Below, one piece after another: positions 22,899 to 32,416 of a stretch of 45,083 nt of DNA. The translations under genes were made by a program, and so were the position numbers. The DNA is from JBCDCP01 sp039181495. GTDB taxonomy: Bacteria; Pseudomonadota; Alphaproteobacteria; Rhizobiales; Tepidamorphaceae. Position 1 is the first letter of the stretch. Every line of letters begins with the position of its first letter. Under the pieces are notes generated by a model, which made no database searches, was not told the DNA's origin, and worked only from the letters and a program-made list of their open reading frames with translations. The DNA lies in assembly GCA_039181495.1 (NCBI GenBank), contig JBCDCP010000005.1, forward strand, positions 1 to 45,083, given 5' to 3'.

Positions 22899-24401
22899 AT
22901 GGATGTTCGTCTCGCCGATCCGATTGTGACAGCGGCTCTGGGCGCAGAGATCGCGCTCTTTGTCAGGCCAGGCGACATCGTCACGCTGTCGGGCGATCTC
23001 GGCGCAGGCAAGACGACTCTGGCGCGTGGTCTGATCCGCGCATTGATGCACGATCCCGAGTTGGAGGTCCCGAGTCCGACGTTTTCACTTGTTCAGACCT
23101 ATAAGGCCGCCGGGATGCCAATTCTGCATGCCGACCTGTATCGGTTGTCCGACCCGGGCGGCACCGACGAACTCGGCCTTGATGAGGCCGATGAGCGTGG
23201 TCTGCTGATAGTCGAATGGCCGGAGCACGGAACTCTGAGCCGACTTGCAGGGCCCCGCCTCGACATCAAGCTGGATCTCGGCGTAAGCGGTCATCGGGCG
23301 ACAATATCCGGCAACCAGGACTGGCCAAACCGCCTTGGTCGGATGGCGGCTGCGAGGAGTTTCCTGTCCAGATCTGGGTATGGCGACTGGGCAAGGCAAA
23401 GTCTGTCCGGCGATGCGTCGGCCAGGCGTTACGAGGTGCTTACGCCACCGGAGCCAAATACTGTGCGACAGCGCCTGCTGATGGACTCGCCGGCGATGCC
23501 GGATCCGGGCACCGGTGCGGCGCCCTATAGCCGTGTCGTTCATCTGGCTGAGGACATTGTGCCGTTTTTGGCGATTGCCGCTACACTCAACGAGTACGGT
23601 TTTGCCGCACCGGCAATTCATGCCGCGGACAGCGCTGAAGGTTTTGCTGTCCTTGAGCATTTGGGCAGCGGCAGCATTCTCGATGGCGGCGACCCTGTGG
23701 CTGATCGCTACAATGCCGCCATTGATTGCATTGTCGCTCTGCAGGTAGCCAACTTGCCGGACGCTGCCAAGTGGGAGGCCCACCGGCACGAGATGCCGCG
23801 TTTTGACCGCGGTGTCTTCCATGCGGAGGCTGAGTTGGTGCTCGACTGGTACATCCCCCATGTATCGGGGAGCATCGCTGATGCCACATGCCGCGAGAGT
23901 TTGACTGAGGCTCTTGATGCAATCCTGGACAGCTATCCTGTTCTGTCCTCGCCATTGAGCTGGGTCCTGCGGGATTTCCATTCACCCAACATCATTTGGC
24001 GCTCCGAAGAGGACGGCACAGGCCGTGTCGGTCTGATCGATTTTCAGGATGCGCTGCTTGGCCCCGCGGCCTACGACGTTGCGTCACTGGCCTATGACGC
24101 ACGTGTCGACATGCCGAACGATCTGACCGACAGCCTGATCAGAGCATTTCTCGAGGGTGGCGCAGAGCGGATCTCGGGGTTTGATCCCGAGCTCGAACGG
24201 ATACGCGTGGCAGCGCTCGGCGCACAGCGCAATCTGAAGATACTTGGGATTTTCACCCGGTTGGCCAAACGAGATAGTAAACCGGCTTATCTTCAGCATC
24301 TGCCGCGCATAAAACGCTATCTTCACAACATGTTGGCCGAGCCCGCGCTTGCACCTATAAGGTCCTGGAGCAATGCATATCTCGATCTCGAAGGTCACTG
24401 A
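22899..24401 (+). CDS. TsaE - AmgK-like phosphotransferase fusion
   Basis: This 500-aa protein has two domains. Residues 1-145 are TsaE, the ATPase of the t6A37 tRNA-modification complex, with P-loop SGDLGAGKTT (31-40), SPTFSLVQTY and HADLYRL. Residues about 155-500 form an aminoglycoside-phosphotransferase-type kinase with catalytic Asp359 in VLRDFHSPNIIW and the metal motif LIDFQDALLGPAAYDVASL. That domain resembles AmgK, which phosphorylates MurNAc (or GlcNAc) at C1 during peptidoglycan recycling. Such fusions occur in rhizobia. ATG at 22899 gives MDVRLADP; a TTG at 22875, directly after the divL stop, is an alternative. The next gene is a MurU-like nucleotidyltransferase, which supports the AmgK reading. 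Confidence 0.92.
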   Translation: MDVRLADPIVTAALGAEIALFVRPGDIVTLSGDLGAGKTTLARGLIRALMHDPELEVPSPTFSLVQTYKAAGMPILHADLYRLSDPGGTDELGLDEADERGLLIVEWPEHGTLSRLAGPRLDIKLDLGVSGHRATISGNQDWPNRLGRMAAARSFLSRSGYGDWARQSLSGDASARRYEVLTPPEPNTVRQRLLMDSPAMPDPGTGAAPYSRVVHLAEDIVPFLAIAATLNEYGFAAPAIHAADSAEGFAVLEHLGSGSILDGGDPVADRYNAAIDCIVALQVANLPDAAKWEAHRHEMPRFDRGVFHAEAELVLDWYIPHVSGSIADATCRESLTEALDAILDSYPVLSSPLSWVLRDFHSPNIIWRSEEDGTGRVGLIDFQDALLGPAAYDVASLAYDARVDMPNDLTDSLIRAFLEGGAERISGFDPELERIRVAALGAQRNLKILGIFTRLAKRDSKPAYLQHLPRIKRYLHNMLAEPALAPIRSWSNAYLDLEGH

Positions 24402-24402
24402 C

Positions 24403-25155
24403 ATGACCGAGAATGGACTGCGGAATAACAGCGTCGGGATGTCTGAAACCGAAGGCATGGTGCTGGCGGCCGGCCTTGGTTCCCGCATGCGGCCGATCAC
24501 CGATACCCTGCCCAAGCCGCTGGTCCCGGTGTCGGGGCAACCGCTCATCGACCACGTCTTTGACCGCGCAGTGGCATCCGGCCTACGCCGGCTGGTTGTC
24601 AATGCGCATCATCTTCCCGACCAGGTCGAAACGCATGTTGCAGCCCGCAACGACATCAAGACGGTGATCTCTGATGAGCGCGACGCACTTCTCGAAACTG
24701 GTGGCGGGCTGAAAAAGGCGCTGCCACTGATCGGAAGCGATCCGTTCTTTGTCTTCAACTCGGATTGTCTCTGGATCGACGGCGCGAGTGCGCTGATCCC
24801 GTCCATGATCAGAGGGTGGGATCCGGCGCGCATGGACATGTTACTGGCCCTGGCGCCAACCGTGACCAGCGTCGGTTATCATGGACAAGGTGATTTTGAT
24901 CTGAAGAGCGACGGCCGCCTGGTACGGCGCGGCGAAAAGACCGTGGCGCCTTTTGTTTATATGGGTGTGGCGCTGATGAAAAAACGAGTTTTCGAAGACA
25001 CGCCCGACGGTCCTTTTTCGCTGAACCTGATCTTCGACCGGTTGCTGGAAGAAGATACGTTATACGGGATGCGGCTGGACGGTTTGTGGATGCATGTCGG
25101 CACACCCGAAGCGATTGCTGAAGCTGAGGGCGCCATCGCGGAGAGTGCGGCCTGA
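24403..25155 (+). CDS. MurU-like sugar-1-phosphate nucleotidyltransferase
   Basis: This 250-aa enzyme belongs to the NTP-transferase family. The nucleotide loop is GMVLAAGLGSRMRPITDTLP with the catalytic lysine in KPL (Lys38). FFVFNSDCLW holds the metal-binding Asp, and ETGGGLKKAL and LWMHVGTPEAI are typical. MurU joins MurNAc-1-phosphate to UTP, giving UDP-MurNAc and bypassing MurA, so fosfomycin does not block that route. ATG at 24403 follows the previous stop by 1 bp; GAAGG about 10 nt upstream supports it, although the frame opens 10 codons earlier. Pairing with an AmgK-like domain makes the MurU role more likely than mannose- or glucose-1-phosphate activation, which the family also covers. 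Confidence 0.88.
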   Translation: MTENGLRNNSVGMSETEGMVLAAGLGSRMRPITDTLPKPLVPVSGQPLIDHVFDRAVASGLRRLVVNAHHLPDQVETHVAARNDIKTVISDERDALLETGGGLKKALPLIGSDPFFVFNSDCLWIDGASALIPSMIRGWDPARMDMLLALAPTVTSVGYHGQGDFDLKSDGRLVRRGEKTVAPFVYMGVALMKKRVFEDTPDGPFSLNLIFDRLLEEDTLYGMRLDGLWMHVGTPEAIAEAEGAIAESAA

Positions 25156-25202
25156 CTGGCAAGGCCAACAGACCTGACGGCATCGAGATCGATGTCCGAT
25201 CA

Positions 25203-28200
25203 ATGTCGGAACCCAGCGGTGCCGTCTACACAATCGAACCCGGCACACCCTTCCTGCCCTGCCTTGCAGCCAGGCTTCTCGACGGCACGCTGACGGGTGG
25301 TGATACCTCCGCTGAACTGCTGGCTAGAAGCACTGTCTATCTTCCCAACCGCCGGGCCGTTGTGGGTCTGCAGGTGGCACTTGCTGATCAGGCCCGACTG
25401 CGGGCCAAACACGCGGTCATGCTGCCCGCAATTACTGCACTGTCCGACGTCGACGAAGATGCGTTGGAACTGGCCTTGCCGGAAGCCGGAACGGAAGCGC
25501 TCGAAGCTCTCGACCCGGCTTGGCTTGGTGGAGCCGTGCGCCTGCCGCTCCAACCAGCCTATGGGCGCCTCGACCGGCAGCTTGCGCTGACCAGGCTGAT
25601 CATGCAGTGGGGCGACCAGATCGGGCGCGCCCTGTTTCACCCCGGAACCGACGTACCTTTGCTGCTGCCCAAAGGCCCGGCCGATGCGGCCAACATGGCT
25701 CTCGAATTAAGCCGGCTACTGGACGAGTTCCAGATCCAGGACATTCCCCGCAGCGCGCTTGACGGCATTGTTCCCGATCAGCTTGCCGCCTATTGGGCCT
25801 TATCTCACCGCTTTCTCGATATCGTCCTTCAATGGTGGGAGGATGAACTGGCCGAGAATGAGCGGCTTGACCCGATTGCCCGACGTAATGCCCTGATCCT
25901 CGCACAGGCCGCCCATCTGGAAACCGCAAATCCCGCCGTGCCGTTCATCATTGCAGGCTCGACAGGTTCGGTTCCGGCTACCGCGAAGTTGATGAAAGCC
26001 GTGTTGGGTCTTCCCCTAGGATCACTGGTGCTGCCGGGTCTGGACACCGCACTTGACGATGCGGCTTGGTCACAGATCGTTTCCGACACAAGTCGAAGAT
26101 CAGCACAGGACACAGGCACTGAAGATAGCGATCCGGGCCACCCGCAATATGGTCTGAAACGCTTGATCGACGGACTTGGCGTGGCGCGCAAAACCGTCCG
26201 TCCGTTGCGCGATGATCGAGCCAGCACAGTTTTGCCGTCGAGGGCCAACCTGATCTCCGAAGTGTTCCGCCCTGCTGCTGCGACGGCACAGTGGCCGGCA
26301 GCAATCGCCGAGATTGAAGACATCAGCGAAGCGCTGGCAGGTCTGTCCATTATTGATGCCGAGAATGAAAGGTTGGAGGCGCTGGCTATCGCGGTGTGCC
26401 TGCGCGAGGTGCTTGCTGATACTGAGCAACGTCGCAGCGCCTTTCTGGTCACACCGGACCGGATGCTTGCCCGCCGAGTCTCTTCGGAACTGCTCCGCTG
26501 GGGGGTCGTGCTTGATGACAGTGCGGGGGTGCCGCTCAGCGGAACAGCACCGGGTCGCTGCTTCATGGCTCTGGCCGGTCTGATCAGTGGCGATGTTCGC
26601 GGGACGTTGCTTAGCGTGTTGCGGTCGGGCTTTGTGCGCTGCGCGTTTGACCCTGCCCGTGCCGAGGCAGCGATCGACGCAATCGAGCTTCTTGCCCTGC
26701 GCAGCGGACGCGACTGCGGCGATATTCATGCGGTTCAGACGGCCTTTGCTTCCGGCCAGCACCAATGGCAGGAAGGCAAATGGCTCCATCCGGTCTGTAA
26801 GCGGCTCGCATCCGAAGCGATCGCGGATGGCGACACGATACTGACCGTTCTGGCTGAACATCTCGGCCAAGTACGATTGGGCAGCGAACAGTCTTTGCCG
26901 GAGCTTGTCGACTGCCACTTCCAACTTGCCGAAGCGATCAGTGGCGACGACGAGGGGGCCACCACACTATGGAACGGGCAGGCTGGCACGCGGTTGCACG
27001 CGGAAATCGACAGGCTCCGTGACGCTGCTGCTCAATCGCCCAACATCGCTCCAGAAACCTATCACGACTATCTGCGTGCGCTCTTTGCCGGCATCACGCT
27101 TCCGCAGCAATCGCGCCTTGGCCGGATTGCGATCCTCGGTCCGCTTGAAGCACGACTGCAGTCAGCCGATCGGATCATCCTCGGTGGCCTCAATGAAGGC
27201 ACCTGGCCCGCCGAAGCAGACACCGATCCGTGGCTGAGCCGCCCGATGCGCACAATGGCCGGATTGGAGGCGCCTGAACGCCGGATCGGCCTTGCGGCGC
27301 ACGATCTGTCGCAGGCCATGGGTGCACCCGAGGTGATCCTGACCCGCTCGCACCGGGTAGCGGATTCGCCTGCTGTTGCATCGCGCTGGCTGCAGCGGCT
27401 CGACGCAGTGGCGGGGAAACACAATGCCGAGGCGATGCGAAAAAGAGGGAACCACTGGCTGACACTGGCGACCACCCTTGATCACGCTGGGCATTTCGAA
27501 CCACAGAACCCGCCATTGCCGACGCCGCCCCTGCATGCACGGCCTAGGCGCCTGAGCGTCACATCGATCGAGACGCTGATCCGAGATCCTTACGCGATCT
27601 ATGGCCGGCATGTGCTGAAGCTGCACCCGCTCGATCCGATCAATCCGGTGTACGACCACCGCCTGCGCGGTACGATCATCCACGCTGCACTCGAGGGTGC
27701 CCTCGGACAGCCGGGTGACAACGACATCGGGGCCGCGTTTCTTGCGGCTGCAAGTGCGGCGATGACCCGTTACGGATTGCCCGCCGCCGCCCAGGAACTG
27801 TGGCGCGCACGCCTTGAGAGAATTGCCACTTGGCTTGCCGGCCAGGAAACAACCGATCGGGACGGTATTGTCGAGCGCTTCTTCGAAACGGACGGCGCCC
27901 TTGCAATCGACAATGCGCAGGAGGCGTTCCACCTCACAGCGCGCGCCGACCGGATCGACATCCTGAGAGACGCGACGGCCCGGATCATCGACTACAAGAC
28001 TGGCGCGCCGCCAAGCGAGAAACAGGTCACGAGCCTGTTGTCTCCGCAATTACCGCTTGAAGCGCTGGTGCTGGCCCAGGGCGGCTTCAGTGATACCGGC
28101 GCGGCCATCACTGGCCACGACAAGGACGCGTTGGTCTATTGGCATGTTACCGGCGGCGTTCCGCCTGCCCGGATACGGTCGGTCGGATCACCTGATGTCG

Positions 28201-28370
28201 CGGCGCGTGCGGCGACGATGCTGGCAGGGGTCGTCGATTACTACGACGATCCCTCTCACGGCTACCGACCGCGCGTGGCGGTGACGCAGGACCGTTATGG
28301 CAGCGACTACGACCATCTTTCCCGCTACGGCGAGTGGTCGCTGGCCGGACGTGGCGAGGTGCCGGAATGA
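25203..28370 (+). CDS. addB: double-strand break repair protein AddB
   Basis: AddB partners AddA in the helicase-nuclease that resects DNA ends and loads RecA; it replaces RecBCD here. The 1055-aa protein is of the alphaproteobacterial type. Its N-terminal region has a degenerate motif I, LPNRRA (47-52). The helicase-like core includes ILGGLNEGTWPAEADTDPWL and ILTRSHRVADSPAVASRWL. The C-terminal nuclease domain has RADRIDIL followed by ARIIDYKTG, with Asp930 and Lys932 as PD-(D/E)XK residues. The start ATG at 25203 is 47 bp past the murU-like gene. The stop overlaps the addA start in an ATGA, so the two subunits are made from one message. Confidence 0.95.
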   Translation: MSEPSGAVYTIEPGTPFLPCLAARLLDGTLTGGDTSAELLARSTVYLPNRRAVVGLQVALADQARLRAKHAVMLPAITALSDVDEDALELALPEAGTEALEALDPAWLGGAVRLPLQPAYGRLDRQLALTRLIMQWGDQIGRALFHPGTDVPLLLPKGPADAANMALELSRLLDEFQIQDIPRSALDGIVPDQLAAYWALSHRFLDIVLQWWEDELAENERLDPIARRNALILAQAAHLETANPAVPFIIAGSTGSVPATAKLMKAVLGLPLGSLVLPGLDTALDDAAWSQIVSDTSRRSAQDTGTEDSDPGHPQYGLKRLIDGLGVARKTVRPLRDDRASTVLPSRANLISEVFRPAAATAQWPAAIAEIEDISEALAGLSIIDAENERLEALAIAVCLREVLADTEQRRSAFLVTPDRMLARRVSSELLRWGVVLDDSAGVPLSGTAPGRCFMALAGLISGDVRGTLLSVLRSGFVRCAFDPARAEAAIDAIELLALRSGRDCGDIHAVQTAFASGQHQWQEGKWLHPVCKRLASEAIADGDTILTVLAEHLGQVRLGSEQSLPELVDCHFQLAEAISGDDEGATTLWNGQAGTRLHAEIDRLRDAAAQSPNIAPETYHDYLRALFAGITLPQQSRLGRIAILGPLEARLQSADRIILGGLNEGTWPAEADTDPWLSRPMRTMAGLEAPERRIGLAAHDLSQAMGAPEVILTRSHRVADSPAVASRWLQRLDAVAGKHNAEAMRKRGNHWLTLATTLDHAGHFEPQNPPLPTPPLHARPRRLSVTSIETLIRDPYAIYGRHVLKLHPLDPINPVYDHRLRGTIIHAALEGALGQPGDNDIGAAFLAAASAAMTRYGLPAAAQELWRARLERIATWLAGQETTDRDGIVERFFETDGALAIDNAQEAFHLTARADRIDILRDATARIIDYKTGAPPSEKQVTSLLSPQLPLEALVLAQGGFSDTGAAITGHDKDALVYWHVTGGVPPARIRSVGSPDVAARAATMLAGVVDYYDDPSHGYRPRVAVTQDRYGSDYDHLSRYGEWSLAGRGEVPE

Positions 28371-31300
28371 GTGCCCCGGCCCCGCAACACAAGCGCGAAG
28401 AGCCGAGCATCGAACAGAAGCGCGCGATGGACCCTGCTGCGTCGGCGTGGGTCAGCGCCAATGCAGGCTCTGGAAAAACTTATGTCCTGACGCGCCGTGT
28501 GTTGCGTCTGATGCTGGATGGTTCACATCCATCGACCATTCTGAGCCTGACTTTCACCAAGACTGCGGCCGCCCAGATGGCCGAGCGTGTGTTTGCCGTC
28601 TTGGCCGATTGGACCCATCTCGACAATGACCAACTGGCAGGCGAACTGCGGGCCCTGACCGGTGCCGGCGTTGATCAACACCTTCTTGCGCGGGCCCGCA
28701 CGCTGTTTGCCGAAGCGGTGGAAACACCGGGCCGGCTCAAGATCCAGACCATCCACGCCTTCTGTGAAAGCCTGCTGCACCGATTCCCAGTCGAGGCCGG
28801 TGTGCCGGTCGGATTCACCGTTCTGGATGAGACGGTTGCCGACCAACTTCTCGAACAGGCCATCTCGCGTTTCTTCGTCAGCGACCGTGCTGCGGCCTGT
28901 TCCAGCCAGATCGATCTTCTCACGACGAGGTGGAACGACGCCGATCTTCGACAGGAGATAAGGAAGGCAATGGCCCAGCGTACGGCCATAGACGCCTGGG
29001 CGACCCGCGGTGGGGTCTATGCACCCGAACAGGCGCTTGCCGCTTTGCGGCGCGAGTTGGGACTTGCCACTGGGGATACGCAGGAGGGCGTCGCCGCAGA
29101 AATTTTGGACCAGGCGGCCTTTCGTCGAACTGAGTGGACCGAAACTGCCCGCGCGATCGAGAACGCCAAGCCTGACCTGGCAAAGAAGCTTCGCGCGGCC
29201 ACACGAATCGAAGACGAGACAGACACCGCCATTGCCTATGCGCGCTGCTTTCTGACGGCGTCACTCGTTCGTTCGAGCCGCAGCATCACGAACAAGGCGC
29301 TCCGCGACGAACATCCGGAGTTCGTCACAAGCCTCGAGAATGAAATCGACCGCATCGAACCGCTGGCCCAGAAGTTCCTTGCCGCCGGCATGTATGCGAC
29401 CACCGAATCAATATTCACGATCACGCGCGACATCGGCGATCATTACGCTGCGCTTAAGCGGCGCAGGGGCGGGCTCGACTATGATGATCTGATCGAACGC
29501 GCCGGCATGCTGCTGCGCACCGCTGAGGACGTGCAGTGGGTTATGTACAAGCTTGACCGGGGAATCCGCCACGTCCTGGTCGATGAGGCACAGGATACCA
29601 GCCCGGCGCAATGGGCGATCGTGCAAGCCCTGACTGGTGACTACTTTGCCGGTGAAACGGCAGTTCCGACAGCGCGCACCGCTTTTGCCGTCGGTGATCC
29701 CAAGCAATCGATCTTCAGCTTTCAGGGCGCGCGGCCGTCCGGATTTGATCAGATGCGGCGGAATTTCTCAGGTGCGGCCCGTGACGCACGGCTACCGTTC
29801 AACGAGGAACGGCTCAACCTGTCCTATCGCTCAACGCCGGAGGTGCTTGAAGCGGTCAACCGGGTCTTCGCGGTGCCAGCCAACGCCGAAGGGTTGGACC
29901 CGCCCGACAACGCGGTCGTCCATACGGCCCATCGTGCGAAAACGCGTGGCTTTGTCGATATCTGGCCTCTGATCCCGCGCCTAGAGAAATCGGAGCCGCA
30001 AGATTGGCGGGAACCGCTCGATGCGGTGCCGGATGATGCGCCAGACGTGGTACTGGCCGACCAGATCGCCCGGTTCGTGCGTGATGCGATCGCGGCGGGA
30101 ACCGTTTTGCCTGGCAGCGGCGAGCCGCTCACTGCCTCGGATGTCCTGATCCTGGTCAGAACGCGGACCGGCATCGCCAAACCACTGATCCGGAAACTCA
30201 AGGAGGTGGGGCTCGACGTTGCCGGAGCGGACAGGCTGAAGCTGCTGGATTCAATTGCCGTCGAAGACCTCTTGGTGGCGGCGCAATGCACGCTCATGCC
30301 GACGGACGATTACGCGCTGGCTTGCCTTCTGAAATCGCCGCTGTTCGGTTGGAGCGAGGACGCGCTGATGGCGCTCGCTATGGACCGTCCCGGGTCCCTG
30401 ATCAACGCGTTACGCGAAGGCTCTGGGTCCCTCGCTACACAGAGCACCAAGCGTCTGGATGATTGGCGATCTGCGGCGCGTCGGTTGAGGCCGCATGAGT
30501 TCTTTGCGCGTATTCTTGGCCCGGAGGGTGGCCGAAAGGCGTTTGCCGAGAGGCTCGGCCCTGAAGCGGAAGACGTGCTTGATGCCTTTATGGGACTTAC
30601 GCTGTCCTATGAGCGGGACAGCGCCGGTTCGCTGGCTGGATTTGCCGCCTGGCTCCGCGAAACCGACACCGAGATCAAGCGCGACATGGAGGCGGCAGGC
30701 CGGGCCGTCCGTGTCATGACTGTGCATGGCGCCAAGGGCCTCGAAGCACCGCTGGTGATCCTGGCCGATGCCGGCAAAGCGTTCACGACGAACAGGATTG
30801 CGCAAAATCTGCATCTCGCCAAGAACGACGACGATGCGCTTGCGCCACCCGATCATTTTCTGGTGATGCCACGCCGAGAGGAGCGCACCGCTTTCGCCGA
30901 ACTACTAAGGGAACGGGAGATCGTGCGACTCCAGGAAGAGTGGCGGCGGTTGCTGTACGTGGCGATGACACGCGCTGAAGACTGGCTTGTCATCTGCGGT
31001 ACCGAGCCGGCTCAGCAAGGTACGACCTGGCATGGCCTGGTTGCGGATGCGCTGGATCCATATCTGATAGTTGTGCCCGGAGAGAGTTTCGTTCCTGCAG
31101 ACGTGCGTCGCATGGCGCCTGTTCAGGACGCCTGGGCATTTGATGGCAAGGAAATTGAAACGGTCGACGCCACCCCAACTGGACAGTTGCCGCAATGGCT
31201 GTCCCAAGCAATCGTTCTGGAGGACCAGCCGCCGCGAAAGGCGGTTTCGACGCTCGGCGCCGGTGGCGCATCTGCTCGTTCGACAATGAGGGCCGAAACC

Positions 31301-31849
31301 CTCGATATTCCGCCCGCCATTCGTGGCAGCGCTATTCACCGGATGCTGGAACTGCTGCTGAAGCTGCCCGAGGCGGAAAGAGATGCCAGAGCGCCAGCTA
31401 TTGCTGTGAGTCTTCTTCCAGATGCATACGCCGCTCAGGGCCCAGCGCTAGCTGACCAAGTGCTGGGTTTGCTGGCCAGGACCGAACTGGCAGACCTGTT
31501 CGGACCAGGTGGTCTTTCGGAGGTGCCAATCGTCGGAACCGTACAAGACCGGGATGGTGCCACGATTGCGGTAACCGGGCGGATCGATCGCCTTGTCGTC
31601 AACGACGATGAGGTACACATCATCGACTACAAATCGGATTCCACCGTGCCTGACGACCCCTCGCAGGTGTCGGAGCGCTATCGCGACCAGTTGTCAGCCT
31701 ATGCGGCGCTTATTGGCGAGGTTTATCGGGAGCGTACCGTGAAGACGTCGCTCCTGTGGACCGCGACCGCTGAGCGGATGCACGTACCCCAAGGACTGCG
31801 GTCGCGGTTCAGCGTTGGCTCGCTTGAAGCATCGTCCGACATGGTTTGA
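28367..31849 (+). CDS. addA: double-strand break repair helicase AddA
   Basis: AddA is the UvrD-family helicase and nuclease subunit. It has 1160 aa. Helicase motifs: I SANAGSGKT (30-38), Ia SLTFTKTAAAQM, II HVLVDEAQDTSPAQW, III VGDPKQSIFSFQGA, IV NLSYRSTPEVLEAVN, V TVHGAKGLEAPLVIL and VI YVAMTRAEDWLVI. The nuclease domain at the end reads ITGRIDRLV-type text (VTGRIDRLVVNDDEVHIIDY), with Asp1087 and Lys1089. ATG at 28367 overlaps the addB stop by 4 bp; the frame opens 11 codons earlier, but the coupled ATG is preferred. In many relatives trxA follows; here def does, after 31 bp. Confidence 0.97.
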   Translation: MSAPAPQHKREEPSIEQKRAMDPAASAWVSANAGSGKTYVLTRRVLRLMLDGSHPSTILSLTFTKTAAAQMAERVFAVLADWTHLDNDQLAGELRALTGAGVDQHLLARARTLFAEAVETPGRLKIQTIHAFCESLLHRFPVEAGVPVGFTVLDETVADQLLEQAISRFFVSDRAAACSSQIDLLTTRWNDADLRQEIRKAMAQRTAIDAWATRGGVYAPEQALAALRRELGLATGDTQEGVAAEILDQAAFRRTEWTETARAIENAKPDLAKKLRAATRIEDETDTAIAYARCFLTASLVRSSRSITNKALRDEHPEFVTSLENEIDRIEPLAQKFLAAGMYATTESIFTITRDIGDHYAALKRRRGGLDYDDLIERAGMLLRTAEDVQWVMYKLDRGIRHVLVDEAQDTSPAQWAIVQALTGDYFAGETAVPTARTAFAVGDPKQSIFSFQGARPSGFDQMRRNFSGAARDARLPFNEERLNLSYRSTPEVLEAVNRVFAVPANAEGLDPPDNAVVHTAHRAKTRGFVDIWPLIPRLEKSEPQDWREPLDAVPDDAPDVVLADQIARFVRDAIAAGTVLPGSGEPLTASDVLILVRTRTGIAKPLIRKLKEVGLDVAGADRLKLLDSIAVEDLLVAAQCTLMPTDDYALACLLKSPLFGWSEDALMALAMDRPGSLINALREGSGSLATQSTKRLDDWRSAARRLRPHEFFARILGPEGGRKAFAERLGPEAEDVLDAFMGLTLSYERDSAGSLAGFAAWLRETDTEIKRDMEAAGRAVRVMTVHGAKGLEAPLVILADAGKAFTTNRIAQNLHLAKNDDDALAPPDHFLVMPRREERTAFAELLREREIVRLQEEWRRLLYVAMTRAEDWLVICGTEPAQQGTTWHGLVADALDPYLIVVPGESFVPADVRRMAPVQDAWAFDGKEIETVDATPTGQLPQWLSQAIVLEDQPPRKAVSTLGAGGASARSTMRAETLDIPPAIRGSAIHRMLELLLKLPEAERDARAPAIAVSLLPDAYAAQGPALADQVLGLLARTELADLFGPGGLSEVPIVGTVQDRDGATIAVTGRIDRLVVNDDEVHIIDYKSDSTVPDDPSQVSERYRDQLSAYAALIGEVYRERTVKTSLLWTATAERMHVPQGLRSRFSVGSLEASSDMV

Positions 31850-31880
31850 CGCACGGCAAGTGCTCGCTTAATTCAGGCTC

Positions 31881-32396
31881 ATGGGAAAGCGCGATATCAT
31901 CATCATCCCCGACCGCGTTCTGCGCGAAGTGAGTGACCCTGTCGAGAAGATCGATGGCACGGTCAAAACGCTTGTCGAGGACATGTTCGAGACCATGTAT
32001 ACCGCCCCAGGCATCGGGCTTGCGGCAATCCAGGTGGGTATTCCGCAGCGCATCGTGACCATTGATGTGGCCAAGGATGAACAACCCAAGACGCCGATTG
32101 CGCTGATCAATCCCGAGATCGTTTCTGTGTCCGAAGAAAAGAATGTCTATGAGGAAGGCTGCCTCTCCATCCCTGAGTATTATGAGGAGGTGGAGCGTCC
32201 GGCGTCTTGTGTGGTCCGCTACAGCGATCTCGATGGTGAAGTGCGCGAACTGGAGGCCGACGGGCTTCTGGCTACCTGTGTCCAGCACGAGATCGACCAT
32301 CTGAACGGCGTACTGTTCATCGACTATCTCTCCCGCCTGAAGCGCGACCGGGTCGTGCGGAAGTTCGAAAAAGCCAAGAAGCGGGCCGTAGCCTAG
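31881..32396 (+). CDS. def: peptide deformylase
   Basis: Def removes the formyl group from the N-terminus of new proteins. It has 171 aa with all three motifs: GIGLAAIQ (44-51), EGCLS (92-96) with metal ligand Cys94, and QHEIDHLNG with ligands His136 and His140 and catalytic Glu137. It is a type I enzyme by the EGCLS and HEIDH spacing and has a basic C-terminal tail (RKFEKAKKRAVA). It is followed by fmt, the enzyme that adds the same formyl group, 20 bp later. Confidence 0.98.
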   Translation: MGKRDIIIIPDRVLREVSDPVEKIDGTVKTLVEDMFETMYTAPGIGLAAIQVGIPQRIVTIDVAKDEQPKTPIALINPEIVSVSEEKNVYEEGCLSIPEYYEEVERPASCVVRYSDLDGEVRELEADGLLATCVQHEIDHLNGVLFIDYLSRLKRDRVVRKFEKAKKRAVA

Positions 32397-32416
32397 AGCG
32401 AGGGTAGCCACAGGTC

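Noticed and set aside
23085..23981. 298-codon open frame on the minus strand
   Set aside because: It is antisense to the tsaE-amgK fusion, where the P-loop and the kinase motifs are clear in the plus frame.
26100..28049. Two long minus-strand open frames (26100-26924 and 27162-28049)
   Set aside because: Both are antisense to addB and show no domain signature.
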